Shown here: positions 53,508 through 62,832 of the stretch, piece by piece | Layout: the number at the start of each line of letters is the position of its first letter | Numbering within the stretch: position 1 is the first letter of the stretch | Source of the DNA: DATAWK01 sp036267255 | GTDB lineage: Bacteria > Acidobacteriota > Terriglobia > Terriglobales > Acidobacteriaceae | Length of the DNA: 64,000 nucleotides | NCBI GenBank assembly: GCA_036267255.1 | Contig: DATAWK010000053.1 | Coordinates: 62,001 to 126,000 of the forward strand | Direction of reading: 5' to 3' | The notes under the pieces: generated by a model | The model's input: the letters and a program-made list of their open reading frames with translations, nothing else | The model's database searches: none | Told to the model about the DNA's origin: nothing | Position numbers and translations under genes: made by a program

Positions 53508-53873
53508 ATGCTGCGAATATTGCGCAAATATCTCTTCTGGACGTACGAACGGGGGAGCGTGCACTACGACGTGATGGTGACGCTGATCCTGGTGTTTATT
53601 TTTGTGTCGCCGCGTGTGATTGATTACAAGGACAAGCCGGTGGCGCGGATATTGCCTGCCAGCGGAGTTCTGGTGAAGAGCGATGGCCAGTACAGCCTGA
53701 TTTATCAGATTGACGCAGACACGTTGTCACCAAATCTGGATGACAAGGCACTGCGCAAGGAATTGAAAGCGGTGATTGCTCCGATCTCCGGAGGAGTGAA
53801 CATCGACCATTATGTGCCGATGCGCGGAGCCAATGGCAATATCGTTGCGTATCGTGTCTGGGTTCGCCGCTAG
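53508..53873 (+). CDS. Small membrane protein of unknown function
   Basis: A 121-residue protein with one membrane segment near the N-terminus (DVMVTLILVFIFVSPRVI), after the aromatic-basic stretch LRKYLFWTYERG. The C-terminal ~80 residues form a soluble domain with PVARILPASGVLVKSDGQYSLIYQIDA and ELKAVIAPISGG, on the periplasmic side. No family is recognised. It begins 12 bases after serS (GAGGAG in between) and ends 19 bases before the LolA-like gene, so serS, this gene and the LolA-like gene probably form one operon. Confidence 0.7.
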   Translation: MLRILRKYLFWTYERGSVHYDVMVTLILVFIFVSPRVIDYKDKPVARILPASGVLVKSDGQYSLIYQIDADTLSPNLDDKALRKELKAVIAPISGGVNIDHYVPMRGANGNIVAYRVWVRR

Positions 53874-53892
53874 GATGGGAGTTTTGCAGAGC

Positions 53893-54636
53893 ATGGATAC
53901 AAAAATCCGCTGGCCACAGAATCGCAGCTTTTTACAACACGTCCTGGTGCTGCTTGCTGTGCTTTTCTCGCTGACCGCGATGGCTGTGGCGCAGAGCGCA
54001 CCGACGAACTCCGGCGCGCTGGATTCCGTGCTGGCGCAGATGGATGCTGCGGCGCAGAAGTTTCATTCCGCGCAAGCCAATTTCCAGCGGGACCAGTATC
54101 AACGCGTGGTGGACAACACGGATACGCAAAAGGGAACAATTTATTTTCTACGCAGTGACGGCGCAACGCAGATGTCCTTGCGGATGACGCAGTTCAACGG
54201 GCAGCCCGATGAGAAGAAGGTTGTCTTCAAGAACGGTGTGCTGCAGTTCTACCAGCCCAAGATTGACCAGATGACGGTCATCCACGCGGGAAACAACCAG
54301 CAGCAATTTGAGAGCTTTTTGACGCTGGGTTTCGGCGGCAGTGGCAGCGACCTGAAGAAAAACTGGGACGTCACCTATCTGGGTACGGAGACGATCGACG
54401 GAGTCAAGACAGTGAAGCTCGACCTGGTGGGCAAGCAGACAAGCGTCCGCAACATGTTCCAGCACGTCACGATCTGGGTGGATCCGACGCGGGCAATTTC
54501 TCTGAAGCAGGAATTCTTTGAGCCGTCCGGGGATACGAATACAGCGCTTTACAGCGATATCCAGTACAACCAGAAAGTCTCATCGTCGGTGTTCAACATC
54601 AAGACGACATCGAAGACGACTGTGGTGCAGAAGTAA
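53893..54636 (+). CDS. LolA-like outer membrane lipoprotein carrier
   Basis: A 247-residue exported protein: a signal peptide (LLAVLFSLTAMAVAQ, cleavage near AVAQSAP), then a LolA-type half-barrel. Typical features are LDSVLAQMDAAAQKFHSAQANFQRDQYQRV, YFLRSDGATQMSLRMTQ and VFKNGVLQFYQPKIDQMTV. LolA carries lipoproteins through the periplasm to the outer membrane. The start at 53893 is favoured by GGGAG upstream; 53875 would be too close to the previous stop. Its last 38 bases overlap the convergent glycosyltransferase gene. Confidence 0.82.
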   Translation: MDTKIRWPQNRSFLQHVLVLLAVLFSLTAMAVAQSAPTNSGALDSVLAQMDAAAQKFHSAQANFQRDQYQRVVDNTDTQKGTIYFLRSDGATQMSLRMTQFNGQPDEKKVVFKNGVLQFYQPKIDQMTVIHAGNNQQQFESFLTLGFGGSGSDLKKNWDVTYLGTETIDGVKTVKLDLVGKQTSVRNMFQHVTIWVDPTRAISLKQEFFEPSGDTNTALYSDIQYNQKVSSSVFNIKTTSKTTVVQK

Positions 54637-55987
54637 GCTCTGAATTTCTGCGTACAGCCAGCGCGGCGGCAGCCAGAATGAAAATCATGGGGAAGCATTC
54701 CAGCGTGTAGCGCTGCTCGGGATATTCCAGCGTGAGCAGCAGCAGGCAGCGCAGCACCACATACAGCAACATCAACGAAGCGTAGGGAACCCGTTTCGTC
54801 ATGCCCCACACGGCTGCCAGCAGGTAGGCAAGATTGAGTGCGGCATAACTCCAGGCAAAAACGGTTTCCGCTTCATGGTGCTGGAACTGCCACCAGCGCG
54901 GTTCAATCCAAAGCATTTCCGTGCGCGGACGAAGCCACATATCCGCCAGACGAAGCACAGGAAGCACAACGTAATACTGCACAGGATGCCGCTGAATGCG
55001 CTCGCGGGCCAGCTGTGCAAATTGCGTATCCATCTCCGGCGTAAGGTCCAGTGTTATGTCGTAGGCGTTGAACAGGGCAGCGGTGCGGGCGCGCTCGGCG
55101 GGGGTGTCAAAGGCGCGCGAAGGCAGATTGTTGACATCGACGGCGGCGCCGGGGACATTCCAGTAAATCTCATAGGTCGAGGTGAATTCGACGCACCAGG
55201 TTCGCACCCATTGGTTCCAGCCGTTGTCGACATACTCGCCGGGGTCCATGGCAGAGCGTGGGGCCAGTGGCTGGAAGACATGGAGTGTGCGGGCGTTGCG
55301 CAGGGTCCAAGGTACGAAGGGAAGGAGGGTGAGAACCGCGCACAACACGGCGAGCCTGAATGCGCGCGATGGCGCAAGATGCCTGCGCGTAAACCAGAAC
55401 ATGCCGGGAAGAAGAACCACGCCAAGCAAGGCGCCATCGGGTCGCAGGAGAGCGGCGTAGCTGATGGCAAACGCGAGCGCGAAGAACCAGCGGTTGAAGC
55501 CGGGATGCTCCACGTAGCGCGCAAAGGCGTAGAGGCCCAGCGCGATGCAGAAGACGGAGAGGGTTTCGGTGAGCGGGGTGGCAACGTAGTTGGCAGTGAA
55601 GGGGCAGAGGGCGGCGAGATACAGGGCGACAATGCCGGCGCGCAACGAAATGCAGTGTGCCGCGAAGGCTGCGACCAGCAGGCAGGCGCCGAGATCGATG
55701 GCCGTTTGCGCGAAGAGGACGGCGTTATAGTGCTCCATGCCAAAGAGGCGAAAGCAGGCGGCCAGAAACAGGGGATAGCCGGGCAGGCGAATCAGCGTGG
55801 GCTGAAAGCCGCCTTCCACCGTGAGGCCGTAGACACCATGCCAGAACCAGTTCTTGGCGATGTCGCCATAAATCAGCGAGTCTCCCGCAATTACCGGATA
55901 GGCGTGGATGAACCAAAGACGCAAAACAAGCCCGATACCGAGTGCAATCAAGAGATGTTTGCGGGCACGCAGAAAAAATAGATGCAT
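54599..55987 (-). CDS. Membrane glycosyltransferase (GT39 / ArnT-like)
   Basis: A 462-residue membrane protein of about ten helices. The first periplasmic loop has IAGDSLIYGDIAKNWFWHGVYG, which holds the acidic residue typical of GT-C enzymes, and RLPGYPLFLAACF follows. LRPDGALLGVVLLPG and the C-terminal LEYPEQRYTLECFPMIFILAAAA match dolichyl-phosphate-mannose-type or ArnT-type transferases. They move sugars from lipid carriers to proteins or lipids on the outer face of the membrane. The gene is convergent with the LolA-like gene and the two overlap by 38 bases, so the last residues (TSAPQSSSMSS) are encoded antisense to its end. Confidence 0.88.
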   Translation of the reverse strand: MHLFFLRARKHLLIALGIGLVLRLWFIHAYPVIAGDSLIYGDIAKNWFWHGVYGLTVEGGFQPTLIRLPGYPLFLAACFRLFGMEHYNAVLFAQTAIDLGACLLVAAFAAHCISLRAGIVALYLAALCPFTANYVATPLTETLSVFCIALGLYAFARYVEHPGFNRWFFALAFAISYAALLRPDGALLGVVLLPGMFWFTRRHLAPSRAFRLAVLCAVLTLLPFVPWTLRNARTLHVFQPLAPRSAMDPGEYVDNGWNQWVRTWCVEFTSTYEIYWNVPGAAVDVNNLPSRAFDTPAERARTAALFNAYDITLDLTPEMDTQFAQLARERIQRHPVQYYVVLPVLRLADMWLRPRTEMLWIEPRWWQFQHHEAETVFAWSYAALNLAYLLAAVWGMTKRVPYASLMLLYVVLRCLLLLTLEYPEQRYTLECFPMIFILAAAALAVRRNSELTSAPQSSSMSS

Positions 55988-56075
55988 CGAAAAGCATCAT
56001 ACTAGGTGAGAGGTCGAGAGAGACGCACGGTTCATTCGCTGACGCAAATGAGGAGTGTTTCCGGCGGATGCCCGG

Positions 56076-56081
56076 TATACC
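56076..56081 (+). promoter_or_regulatory. -10 box 8 bases before the fusion gene start
   Basis: TATACC ends at 56081 and the ATG is at 56090. No ribosome site lies between, so a leaderless or nearly leaderless transcript is plausible. Confidence 0.35.
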
Positions 56082-56089
56082 CTAGAGCT

Positions 56090-59000
56090 ATGTCGAAACC
56101 GATTTTTTACGACCCGGACCGCAAGCGATGGAAACGCCTGCGCCGGGTGTTCGATGTTGTTGCAGTCGTTTCGACAATTGTTCTGATTGCATTTGGAATC
56201 AATGTGATACGTCGTGAAAATCTGCCGGAATTGTTGTTGCCGGTGCAGAAGCGCAACTATCACGCACTGAAGGAATATGGCCGGGCGAAGCCACCGGTAC
56301 ATGCGCGGCGAAGAAACCACCGGGGACGGCCGTCCGAGATTCCGTTGAACTCCGGTGTGGGCCTGCGCGCTGCTTATTACGTGGACTATGATCCGGCCAG
56401 TTACAGCTCTCTGAAGCAACATATACACCAGATTGATTTGCTCTTTACCGACTGGATCCACATTATTACGCCGGATGGCAGGCCGATGGCGTTTACCCTG
56501 GACAACCATCCATACGCGGTTGTGGATAGCGCCGGAGTGCACAACGTAGACCAGGGAGGCAAGGTGATGAAAGCCATCACCGACGCCAAGGAAGATACCG
56601 ACATTTTTCCCATGGTCAGCAATTACAACCCGCTGACGGGAGACTTCAGCTCCAAAGTTGTCGAGCAGTTTTTAAAAAGCCCACAGGCACAGACGACCTT
56701 TACTACCCAGATGCTGGAATTCCTGGATGCAAACCCGCGCTACCGCGGCCTGTCGATGGACCTGGAGGCGCTTCCCACGGATACGCAGCCCCTGTATCAC
56801 CAATTGATTGCCAATCTGTATGAGCAGATGCATGCCAAGAACCTGCGCCTCTACATCAACGTGCCGGTGGATGACGATGATTGGGATTTCAAGTTCTACG
56901 CTGCGCACAGCGACGGTTTGATCCTGATGAATTATGACCAGCATGAGCCGGGAAGTCTTCCGGGTCCGGTTGCGGCACAGGATTGGTTCGTTCGAAATCT
57001 GCAGGCGGCCCTGAAGGTGGTGCCGAAGAACAAGCTGATCTGCGCGATTGGCAATTACGGATACGACTGGACGATGTCGTTGCCGAAGACGGTGCATCAT
57101 CGAACAATGCCGAGCAAGGTGCTTTCGGTGCAGGACATGGCGGTGCAGGATGCGTGGCAGGCGGCTTCCGACTCGGAGGCGACTCCGGTACTCGATCCGG
57201 ATTCGCTGAACATGCACTTTGCCTATGACGACGACGATGCGCATGTGCGGCACCAAATCTGGTATCTGGACGGCGTGACGGCCGTGAATCAAATGCGCGC
57301 GGCGCGCGATCTGGGCATTGAAACATTTGCACTGTGGCGGCTGGGTTCAGAAGACCGGTCGATGTGGAAGATCTGGGACAAGCCGGTGGAGTCTGACGCG
57401 CCGAAGCTGCTGGCGACCATTCCTCCGGGTGAGGATGTGAATACCGACGGCCAAGGCGACATTCTGCGCATCATTGGCGTTCCACAACTGGGTAAACGGT
57501 TTATTCAGGAAGATCCTGAAACGCATTTACTGATTGCGCAGCAAATCCAGACATTTCCAGAACCGTATACCGTCGAGCAGTATGGATATCATCGCCACGA
57601 AGTTGCGCTGACCTTCGATGACGGACCCGATCCAACATGGACGCCGAAGATCCTGGACATTCTGAAAGAGAAGAATGTGAAGGCGACGTTCATGGTGATC
57701 GGTGAAGAGGCCCAGGACAATATTGGGCTGCTGAAGCGCTATTACCGTGAAGGGCACGAGATTGGCAATCACACATTTACGCATCCGGACATCAGTGAAA
57801 TATCCAATCGGCAAGTGGATCTGGAGCTGAATCTGACGGAGCGACTTTTCGCTGCCGAACTGGGAGTGCAGCCGTTATATTTCCGGCCTCCGTATTCCAT
57901 CGATCAGGAACCGGATACGAACGACGAAGCTGCACCGGCCTATCGCATTCAGAAGATGGGCTACATCATCATCGGCGACAAGATCGATACCGACGATTGG
58001 AATGAGCATCCGCGGAAAACGCCACAGGAGATTATCGACAACGTCTTCGCCCAGCTGCACACCATGGAGACCAAGCCGCAGCTAGGCAGCGGCCCGGGCA
58101 GCATCATTCTGTTGCATGATGGCGGTGGGGATCGCTCGGTGACGGTGGAGACGCTTCCGCTGCTGATCGATGCATTGCGTGCGCATGGATACAAGATTGT
58201 TCCCGTTTCCGCACTGATGGGCAAGACCCGCGCTGAAGTGATGCCACCCATCTCTCCGAAGCAGCGCTGGCAGGCACGCGTGGATGCCATTGCGTTCTTC
58301 TTTATTTCTTTTTTCAACCGCACGGTCATCGTGTTCTTCTTTGTGGGAGATGTCCTGATGACCGGACGGCTGATCATCGTTGGAATCTTTGCGGCGATCG
58401 ATCGCTTCCGCAGGCGCAAGCTGCCGCCGGGCGCGGAGAATTATCGTCCGCAGATTGCCGTGCTGATCCCTGCCTACAACGAAGAAAAGGTGATTGCGCG
58501 GACGATACGGTCGGTGCTGCACTCCGACTATCCCTTTCTCCGTGTGATTGTGATCGACGATGGCTCTACGGATGGAACCTATGAAGCGGCGCGCGCGGCG
58601 ATGCCTGCGGAGCTGGCATCGGGAAAGCTCACCGTGTTAACCAAGCAAAACGGCGGCAAGGCAGAGGCGCTGAATTATGGATTGGAACACGTACAGGAAG
58701 AGGTGTATGTCGGCATCGACGCGGATACCGTGATTGCGCCGGATGCGATTTCGCATTTGATTGTGCGCATGGCCGATCCCAGAGTGGGTGCGATTGCGGG
58801 CAATGCCAAGGTGGGCAATCGCGTGAATCTGTGGACGCGCTGGCAGGCGCTGGAATACATCACCAGCCAGAATTTTGAACGGCGCGCGCTGGACCTGTTC
58901 AACGTGGTCACGGTGGTTCCGGGTGCGATCGGAGCGTGGCGCACCCAGCCGGTGAAGGATGGCGGTGGATATCACGTGAACACGGTGGCGGAAGATGCCG

Positions 59001-59602
59001 ACCTGACCATGAACCTGCTGCAGCAGGGGTACAAGGTGATTTATGAGGATCGTGCGCTGGCCTTTACCGAGGCGCCGGCCAATGTGCGCGGATTGATGCG
59101 GCAACGTTTCCGCTGGTCCTTCGGCACGCTGCAGGCAGTCTTCAAACATCGCGCGGCATTTGTGAAGCATCGCGCGATGGGACTGTTCGCGCTACCAAAC
59201 ATCATCATTTTCCAAATGCTGATGCCGGTCTTTTCGCCGTTGATCGATTTGATGTTTGCCGCCGGGGTGGTGCATTACTTTGTCGATCGCCACTTCCATC
59301 CGGAGACGGCAAGCAATGCCAGCTTTGAGAAACTGGTGGCGTACTTTCTGGCATTCTTGATCGTGGATTTTCTTGCCTCGTCGCTGGCTTTCGCATTGGA
59401 ACCCAGACACCCGGCGAATAAAGGGGACGGCTGGCTGCTCTGGCATATCTGGATCCAGAGATTTACTTACCGGCAGGTTTTTTCGCTGGTGCTGGTGAAG
59501 ACCATAAAACGGGCCATCGACGGCCGCCCCTTTAACTGGGAAAAGCAGGATCGCACGGCAAAACTGTCGGCAAACACGGAGATCGCCACGACAGGAAGAT
59601 AA
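56090..59602 (+). CDS. Three-domain fusion: GH18-type hydrolase, polysaccharide deacetylase and GT2 synthase
   Basis: A 1,170-residue membrane protein. A helix at ~20-40 anchors it. Residues ~85-470 form a GH18 (YaaH-like) domain with GLSMDLEAL (catalytic Glu ~225) and GIETFALWRLGSEDRSMW. Residues ~500-720 are a NodB deacetylase: TFDDGPDPTW (508-), GNHTFTHPD (~560), RPPYSID, TDDWN, LLHDGGGD. After a helix near 735, a GT2 synthase follows: AYNEE (~792), DDGSTDG (~824), DAD (~877), EDAD (~967), QRFRW (~1005) and C-terminal helices. This joins what PgaC and PgaB do in separate proteins: polymerise, deacetylate and trim an exopolysaccharide, probably N-acetylglucosamine-based. The start is set by the TATACC box. 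Confidence 0.9.
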   Translation: MSKPIFYDPDRKRWKRLRRVFDVVAVVSTIVLIAFGINVIRRENLPELLLPVQKRNYHALKEYGRAKPPVHARRRNHRGRPSEIPLNSGVGLRAAYYVDYDPASYSSLKQHIHQIDLLFTDWIHIITPDGRPMAFTLDNHPYAVVDSAGVHNVDQGGKVMKAITDAKEDTDIFPMVSNYNPLTGDFSSKVVEQFLKSPQAQTTFTTQMLEFLDANPRYRGLSMDLEALPTDTQPLYHQLIANLYEQMHAKNLRLYINVPVDDDDWDFKFYAAHSDGLILMNYDQHEPGSLPGPVAAQDWFVRNLQAALKVVPKNKLICAIGNYGYDWTMSLPKTVHHRTMPSKVLSVQDMAVQDAWQAASDSEATPVLDPDSLNMHFAYDDDDAHVRHQIWYLDGVTAVNQMRAARDLGIETFALWRLGSEDRSMWKIWDKPVESDAPKLLATIPPGEDVNTDGQGDILRIIGVPQLGKRFIQEDPETHLLIAQQIQTFPEPYTVEQYGYHRHEVALTFDDGPDPTWTPKILDILKEKNVKATFMVIGEEAQDNIGLLKRYYREGHEIGNHTFTHPDISEISNRQVDLELNLTERLFAAELGVQPLYFRPPYSIDQEPDTNDEAAPAYRIQKMGYIIIGDKIDTDDWNEHPRKTPQEIIDNVFAQLHTMETKPQLGSGPGSIILLHDGGGDRSVTVETLPLLIDALRAHGYKIVPVSALMGKTRAEVMPPISPKQRWQARVDAIAFFFISFFNRTVIVFFFVGDVLMTGRLIIVGIFAAIDRFRRRKLPPGAENYRPQIAVLIPAYNEEKVIARTIRSVLHSDYPFLRVIVIDDGSTDGTYEAARAAMPAELASGKLTVLTKQNGGKAEALNYGLEHVQEEVYVGIDADTVIAPDAISHLIVRMADPRVGAIAGNAKVGNRVNLWTRWQALEYITSQNFERRALDLFNVVTVVPGAIGAWRTQPVKDGGGYHVNTVAEDADLTMNLLQQGYKVIYEDRALAFTEAPANVRGLMRQRFRWSFGTLQAVFKHRAAFVKHRAMGLFALPNIIIFQMLMPVFSPLIDLMFAAGVVHYFVDRHFHPETASNASFEKLVAYFLAFLIVDFLASSLAFALEPRHPANKGDGWLLWHIWIQRFTYRQVFSLVLVKTIKRAIDGRPFNWEKQDRTAKLSANTEIATTGR

Positions 59603-59664
59603 GGAAGATAGCAACGCAGGGGGAGTTTTCGATACGACAGAGGCTGCGTGCAGCCTGGATTTTT

Positions 59665-62298
59665 TTATGACTCCCGTAAGAGCCGTGCTGGATCGATGGC
59701 AAGGGCACGGCGCGCTGGAACTAAAGTGGCCAGGATGCCCAGAAGCATCATGGTGAAGAGCACTCCGAGCAGAACCAGTGGGTCATGAGGTGTGGCGAAG
59801 GAGATCAGATGGGCCATCAGATGACTGGCCAGCAGTCCGGCTCCGAAGCCAATGCCCGATCCGGCAAGCAGTAGAAGCAGCGGTCTTCGCAGAGTCGATC
59901 GCATCACCTGCATGCGTTGTGCCCCAAGAGCCATGCGAATGGCTTGTTCCCGGGTTCGCTTCGAGACGGAATATGCGGCCATTCCAAAGATGCCGGTGAC
60001 TGCCAGCATGGCCGCCAGCAGCCCCATCACGCAGAGAACAGCGGTGGCGGCGCGCGTGGGAACCATCGAGAGATCAACGGCATCGGTCCAGGATCGTATG
60101 GTGAAGGGAACCGATGGCTCAACGCTGTGCAGCGCGTGCAGCAGGGCAGCCGTCAACTGATCGGAAGGCAAATGAGAGCGAACGAGGACGGTGATACCGC
60201 TGGACAGGTATCCGCCCCAGCCTTGCGCCAGCGGTAAGAACATTGCCGGTCGAGCATCTTCCGTAATGGAGTTGTATTTGCCGTCCTCGACGACTCCGAC
60301 CACTTCATACCTGGCGGTCGCCCACATGACGAAATGCTGTCCGATGGCGGGACCTTTGCCAAACAGCCTGTGAGCAAAGGTCTGATTGATGATCGCTACT
60401 CCGGGAGATTTTCCATCATCATGCCAGGTGAAGTCGCGGCCGGCCAACAGCCGTGTCTGTGCGGTTTTCAGATAGCCAGGTGAGATCAAAAATGTCTGGG
60501 TGTCGAATGCCGCGTGCGCAGGAAGAAACTCCGTCGTGCCCTGGCGATAGACAAACCAATCGCTTCCACCCTGAAACGGTACGCCGTCGGCCAGTGCGGC
60601 AGCGGTCACACCGGGAATCGCTTCCGCAGCCTGCAGCATTCGTTTCTGTATCGGGAGAGCTTGCTCGCCGGTATATCCGGCCATGCGCAGTTCCGCCTGC
60701 CCGAGCACAATGCCCGCCGGTTGAAACGCCAGAGGCACGTGCAAAGCGAGAATCATGCCGCGCACGGCAACGAGGGAAGCGGTGACCAGGAGCGTGCACA
60801 CGGCGATCTGAACCAGCAGCAACAGGTCGCGCAGTGCGAAGCGGCGAAAGGATTCGCTATGCAGGTGACCGCTCTTGATTGCCTGGACCACATCGGTGCG
60901 CCAGATTTGCCGCGCCGGAAGCAGGCCAAACAAAAGACCGCTGGCAATGGACAAGGCCAGTGCTCCAAGATAAACGCGGATATCCGGCGCGATTAAAAAG
61001 TGCGTGGGGAAATCTCCATACGGCTGCCAGTGACTCAGCGCCCGAAGCAACAGGCTGGCGAACGCGGTGCCGACCAGGCCACCCGCAGTGGAGATAAGGA
61101 GCGCTTCGGCCAGCAGTTGACGCAGGACATGCCAACGGCTAGAGCCTATCGCGATGCGGATAGCCAGTTCGCCGCTACGATCGGCGGCTCGTGCCGCGAA
61201 GAGCGTGGCCAGGTTGGCGCAAGCAGCAAGCAAGACGAGGAAGGCGAGCAACATAATATCCAGCAGAGCCTTCCTGGTGGGATTGTCGCTATCTCCTCCG
61301 GGGCCGGATGGTATTAGGCGAGCGCTCAGCGCCTCATCCTTCGGATCTTGTTTGGCCATCTGGGTGGCCAAGGCGTTCAGACTTTGGGTAGCCTGTTGCG
61401 GCGTAACGCCGGGCTTAAGCCTGCCGAACACATAGAAGCTGTAGTGATCGCGGAAGGACAAATCATCGTTGCCTGTGACCTGAGCTGCGTTGACGAGGGG
61501 AATCCAGTAGTCGGGCCAGTAGAAAAGGTCGGTCCCGTAAAAGTTTTTCGGAGCAACGCCCAGAACAGTAAACGGATGCTTGTTGAGTTCGACCGTTTCT
61601 CCAAGAATGTTGGGGTTGAAGTTGAATTGTCTGCGCCAAAGGTCATAGCTGAGGACGATGTATGGCGCGGAAGCTGGTCCATGAACATCGGCAGCGTGAA
61701 AGAAACGGCCCAGCGCAGGAGACATGCCAAGCACGTCGAAATAATTGCCCGAAACAGCATATCCCCAGCTTCGCACTGCCGACTTACCGATGTTGAGTCC
61801 CACGCGAAGATTCTGGCAGGCAAGCATGCCGCTGAAGGATGCGTCCCGATCGCGGTAGTCGATGTAGTCCCGATACGACTGCGAGTACCATCCTCTAGAT
61901 CCATGAACGATCTGGAAGAGATTTTGCGGATGAGGTACATCCAGAGGCCGGAGAACCAGGCCATTCAACACGCTGAAGACTACGACATTCGCGCCGATTC
62001 CCAATGCCAGCGTGATGATTGCAGTGATCGTAAACCCGGGCGAGTTTCTCAATTTGCGCAGAGCAAACTTGGCGTCGGCAAGAAGGCTTTCGGTTCTCGG
62101 CCACATCCAGGCTTCGCGACCGCGTTCTTCCATTTGGGTGACGTTGCCGAACTCGCGTCTGGCAGCATGTTCGGCTTCTTTTCGGCTCATTCCTTCTGCC
62201 ATCAAAGCGTCGATCTTCTCTTCGAGGTGCTGCTGAATCTCCTCAGAGATGTCGCTATAAATTCGGCTTCGTGTGAAGAATTGCCTAAACCAATGCAC
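59665..62298 (-). CDS. Large MacB/FtsX-type ABC transporter permease (ADOP-like)
   Basis: An 877-residue permease like the one at 9350. The permease-prefix region is DISEEIQQHLEEKIDALMAEGMSRKEAEHAARREFGN. First half: LRNSPGFTITAIITLALGIGANVVVFS; C-terminal part: AYSVSKRTREQAIRMALGAQRMQVMRS and LVPARRALAIDPARLLRES. No ATPase is encoded. The gene ends 8 codons behind the stop-proximal LLRES, as usual. It follows the PadR gene at 62308 by 9 bases on the minus strand. The overall similarity to the first permease is moderate by eye, so the pair is an old duplication or separate acquisition. Confidence 0.9.
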   Translation of the reverse strand: MHWFRQFFTRSRIYSDISEEIQQHLEEKIDALMAEGMSRKEAEHAARREFGNVTQMEERGREAWMWPRTESLLADAKFALRKLRNSPGFTITAIITLALGIGANVVVFSVLNGLVLRPLDVPHPQNLFQIVHGSRGWYSQSYRDYIDYRDRDASFSGMLACQNLRVGLNIGKSAVRSWGYAVSGNYFDVLGMSPALGRFFHAADVHGPASAPYIVLSYDLWRRQFNFNPNILGETVELNKHPFTVLGVAPKNFYGTDLFYWPDYWIPLVNAAQVTGNDDLSFRDHYSFYVFGRLKPGVTPQQATQSLNALATQMAKQDPKDEALSARLIPSGPGGDSDNPTRKALLDIMLLAFLVLLAACANLATLFAARAADRSGELAIRIAIGSSRWHVLRQLLAEALLISTAGGLVGTAFASLLLRALSHWQPYGDFPTHFLIAPDIRVYLGALALSIASGLLFGLLPARQIWRTDVVQAIKSGHLHSESFRRFALRDLLLLVQIAVCTLLVTASLVAVRGMILALHVPLAFQPAGIVLGQAELRMAGYTGEQALPIQKRMLQAAEAIPGVTAAALADGVPFQGGSDWFVYRQGTTEFLPAHAAFDTQTFLISPGYLKTAQTRLLAGRDFTWHDDGKSPGVAIINQTFAHRLFGKGPAIGQHFVMWATARYEVVGVVEDGKYNSITEDARPAMFLPLAQGWGGYLSSGITVLVRSHLPSDQLTAALLHALHSVEPSVPFTIRSWTDAVDLSMVPTRAATAVLCVMGLLAAMLAVTGIFGMAAYSVSKRTREQAIRMALGAQRMQVMRSTLRRPLLLLLAGSGIGFGAGLLASHLMAHLISFATPHDPLVLLGVLFTMMLLGILATLVPARRALAIDPARLLRES

Positions 62299-62307
62299 GG
62301 TAGACTC

Positions 62308-62664
62308 CTAGGATTTGGCAGGAGAAAGAACCAGGGCGACACCTTTCAACATTTGTTCCAGGCGGGACATCTCGCGCTCCAGATGCTTGACCCCGGCCGG
62401 AGTAATGCGATACGTACGGACCTTGCGATTGCTGGCTGATATTTCCCATTCGCCCTTGATGAGGCCATCTTTCAGCATGCGCTGCAAGGCCGGATAGAGA
62501 GAGCCTTCCTCCACCTGCAGCAGGTCATTGGACCTTTGCTTGATGTGCTGAATGAGCGCGTAACCATGCATGGGCTGGCGACGCAGAGACTGCAGGACCA
62601 TCATTTCCAGTGCACCGCGAAACAGGTCCCGGTGTTCGGTTTTATTGCTGGGTATCATAGGCAT
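62308..62664 (-). CDS. PadR-family transcriptional regulator
   Basis: A 118-residue PadR protein with DLFRGALEMMVLQSLRRQPMHGYALIQHI, VEEGSLYPALQRMLKDGLI and SNRKVRTYRITPAGVKHLEREM. Compared with the PadR at 9011 the recognition region VEEGSLYPALQRML is identical, so both may read similar sites. It is coupled to the permease gene at 59665. A TTGACA - 17 bases - TATGCT promoter on the minus strand (62680-62708) carries a palindrome over its -10 box, a likely autoregulatory operator. Start ATG 62664; ATG 62658 is an alternative. Confidence 0.93.
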   Translation of the reverse strand: MPMIPSNKTEHRDLFRGALEMMVLQSLRRQPMHGYALIQHIKQRSNDLLQVEEGSLYPALQRMLKDGLIKGEWEISASNRKVRTYRITPAGVKHLEREMSRLEQMLKGVALVLSPAKS

Positions 62665-62672
62665 ATCTCAAA

Positions 62673-62708
62673 TATACCTAGCATAAAATAGGGTATAACA
62701 GATGTCAA
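62673..62708 (-). promoter_or_regulatory. PadR promoter with palindrome over the -10 box
   Basis: On the minus strand TTGACA (62708-62703), 17 bases and TATGCT (62685-62680). The inverted repeat TATACC ... GGTATA (62673-62678 and 62692-62697) covers the -10 box. A second inverted repeat, TGTCAA-CCGGA-TTGACA (62703-62719), places another TTGACA on the plus strand facing the third permease. Confidence 0.7.
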
Positions 62709-62832
62709 CCGGATTGACATTTGAACACTGGACAGTGAGTTAGAAATTGTTACCGGGTGTTGCCAGGGCTAGCGGAACATCCATCCAGTCATGGTGCTAC
62801 ACTGCGCGTGCCAGCGTGCATTGGAGTCGCCC

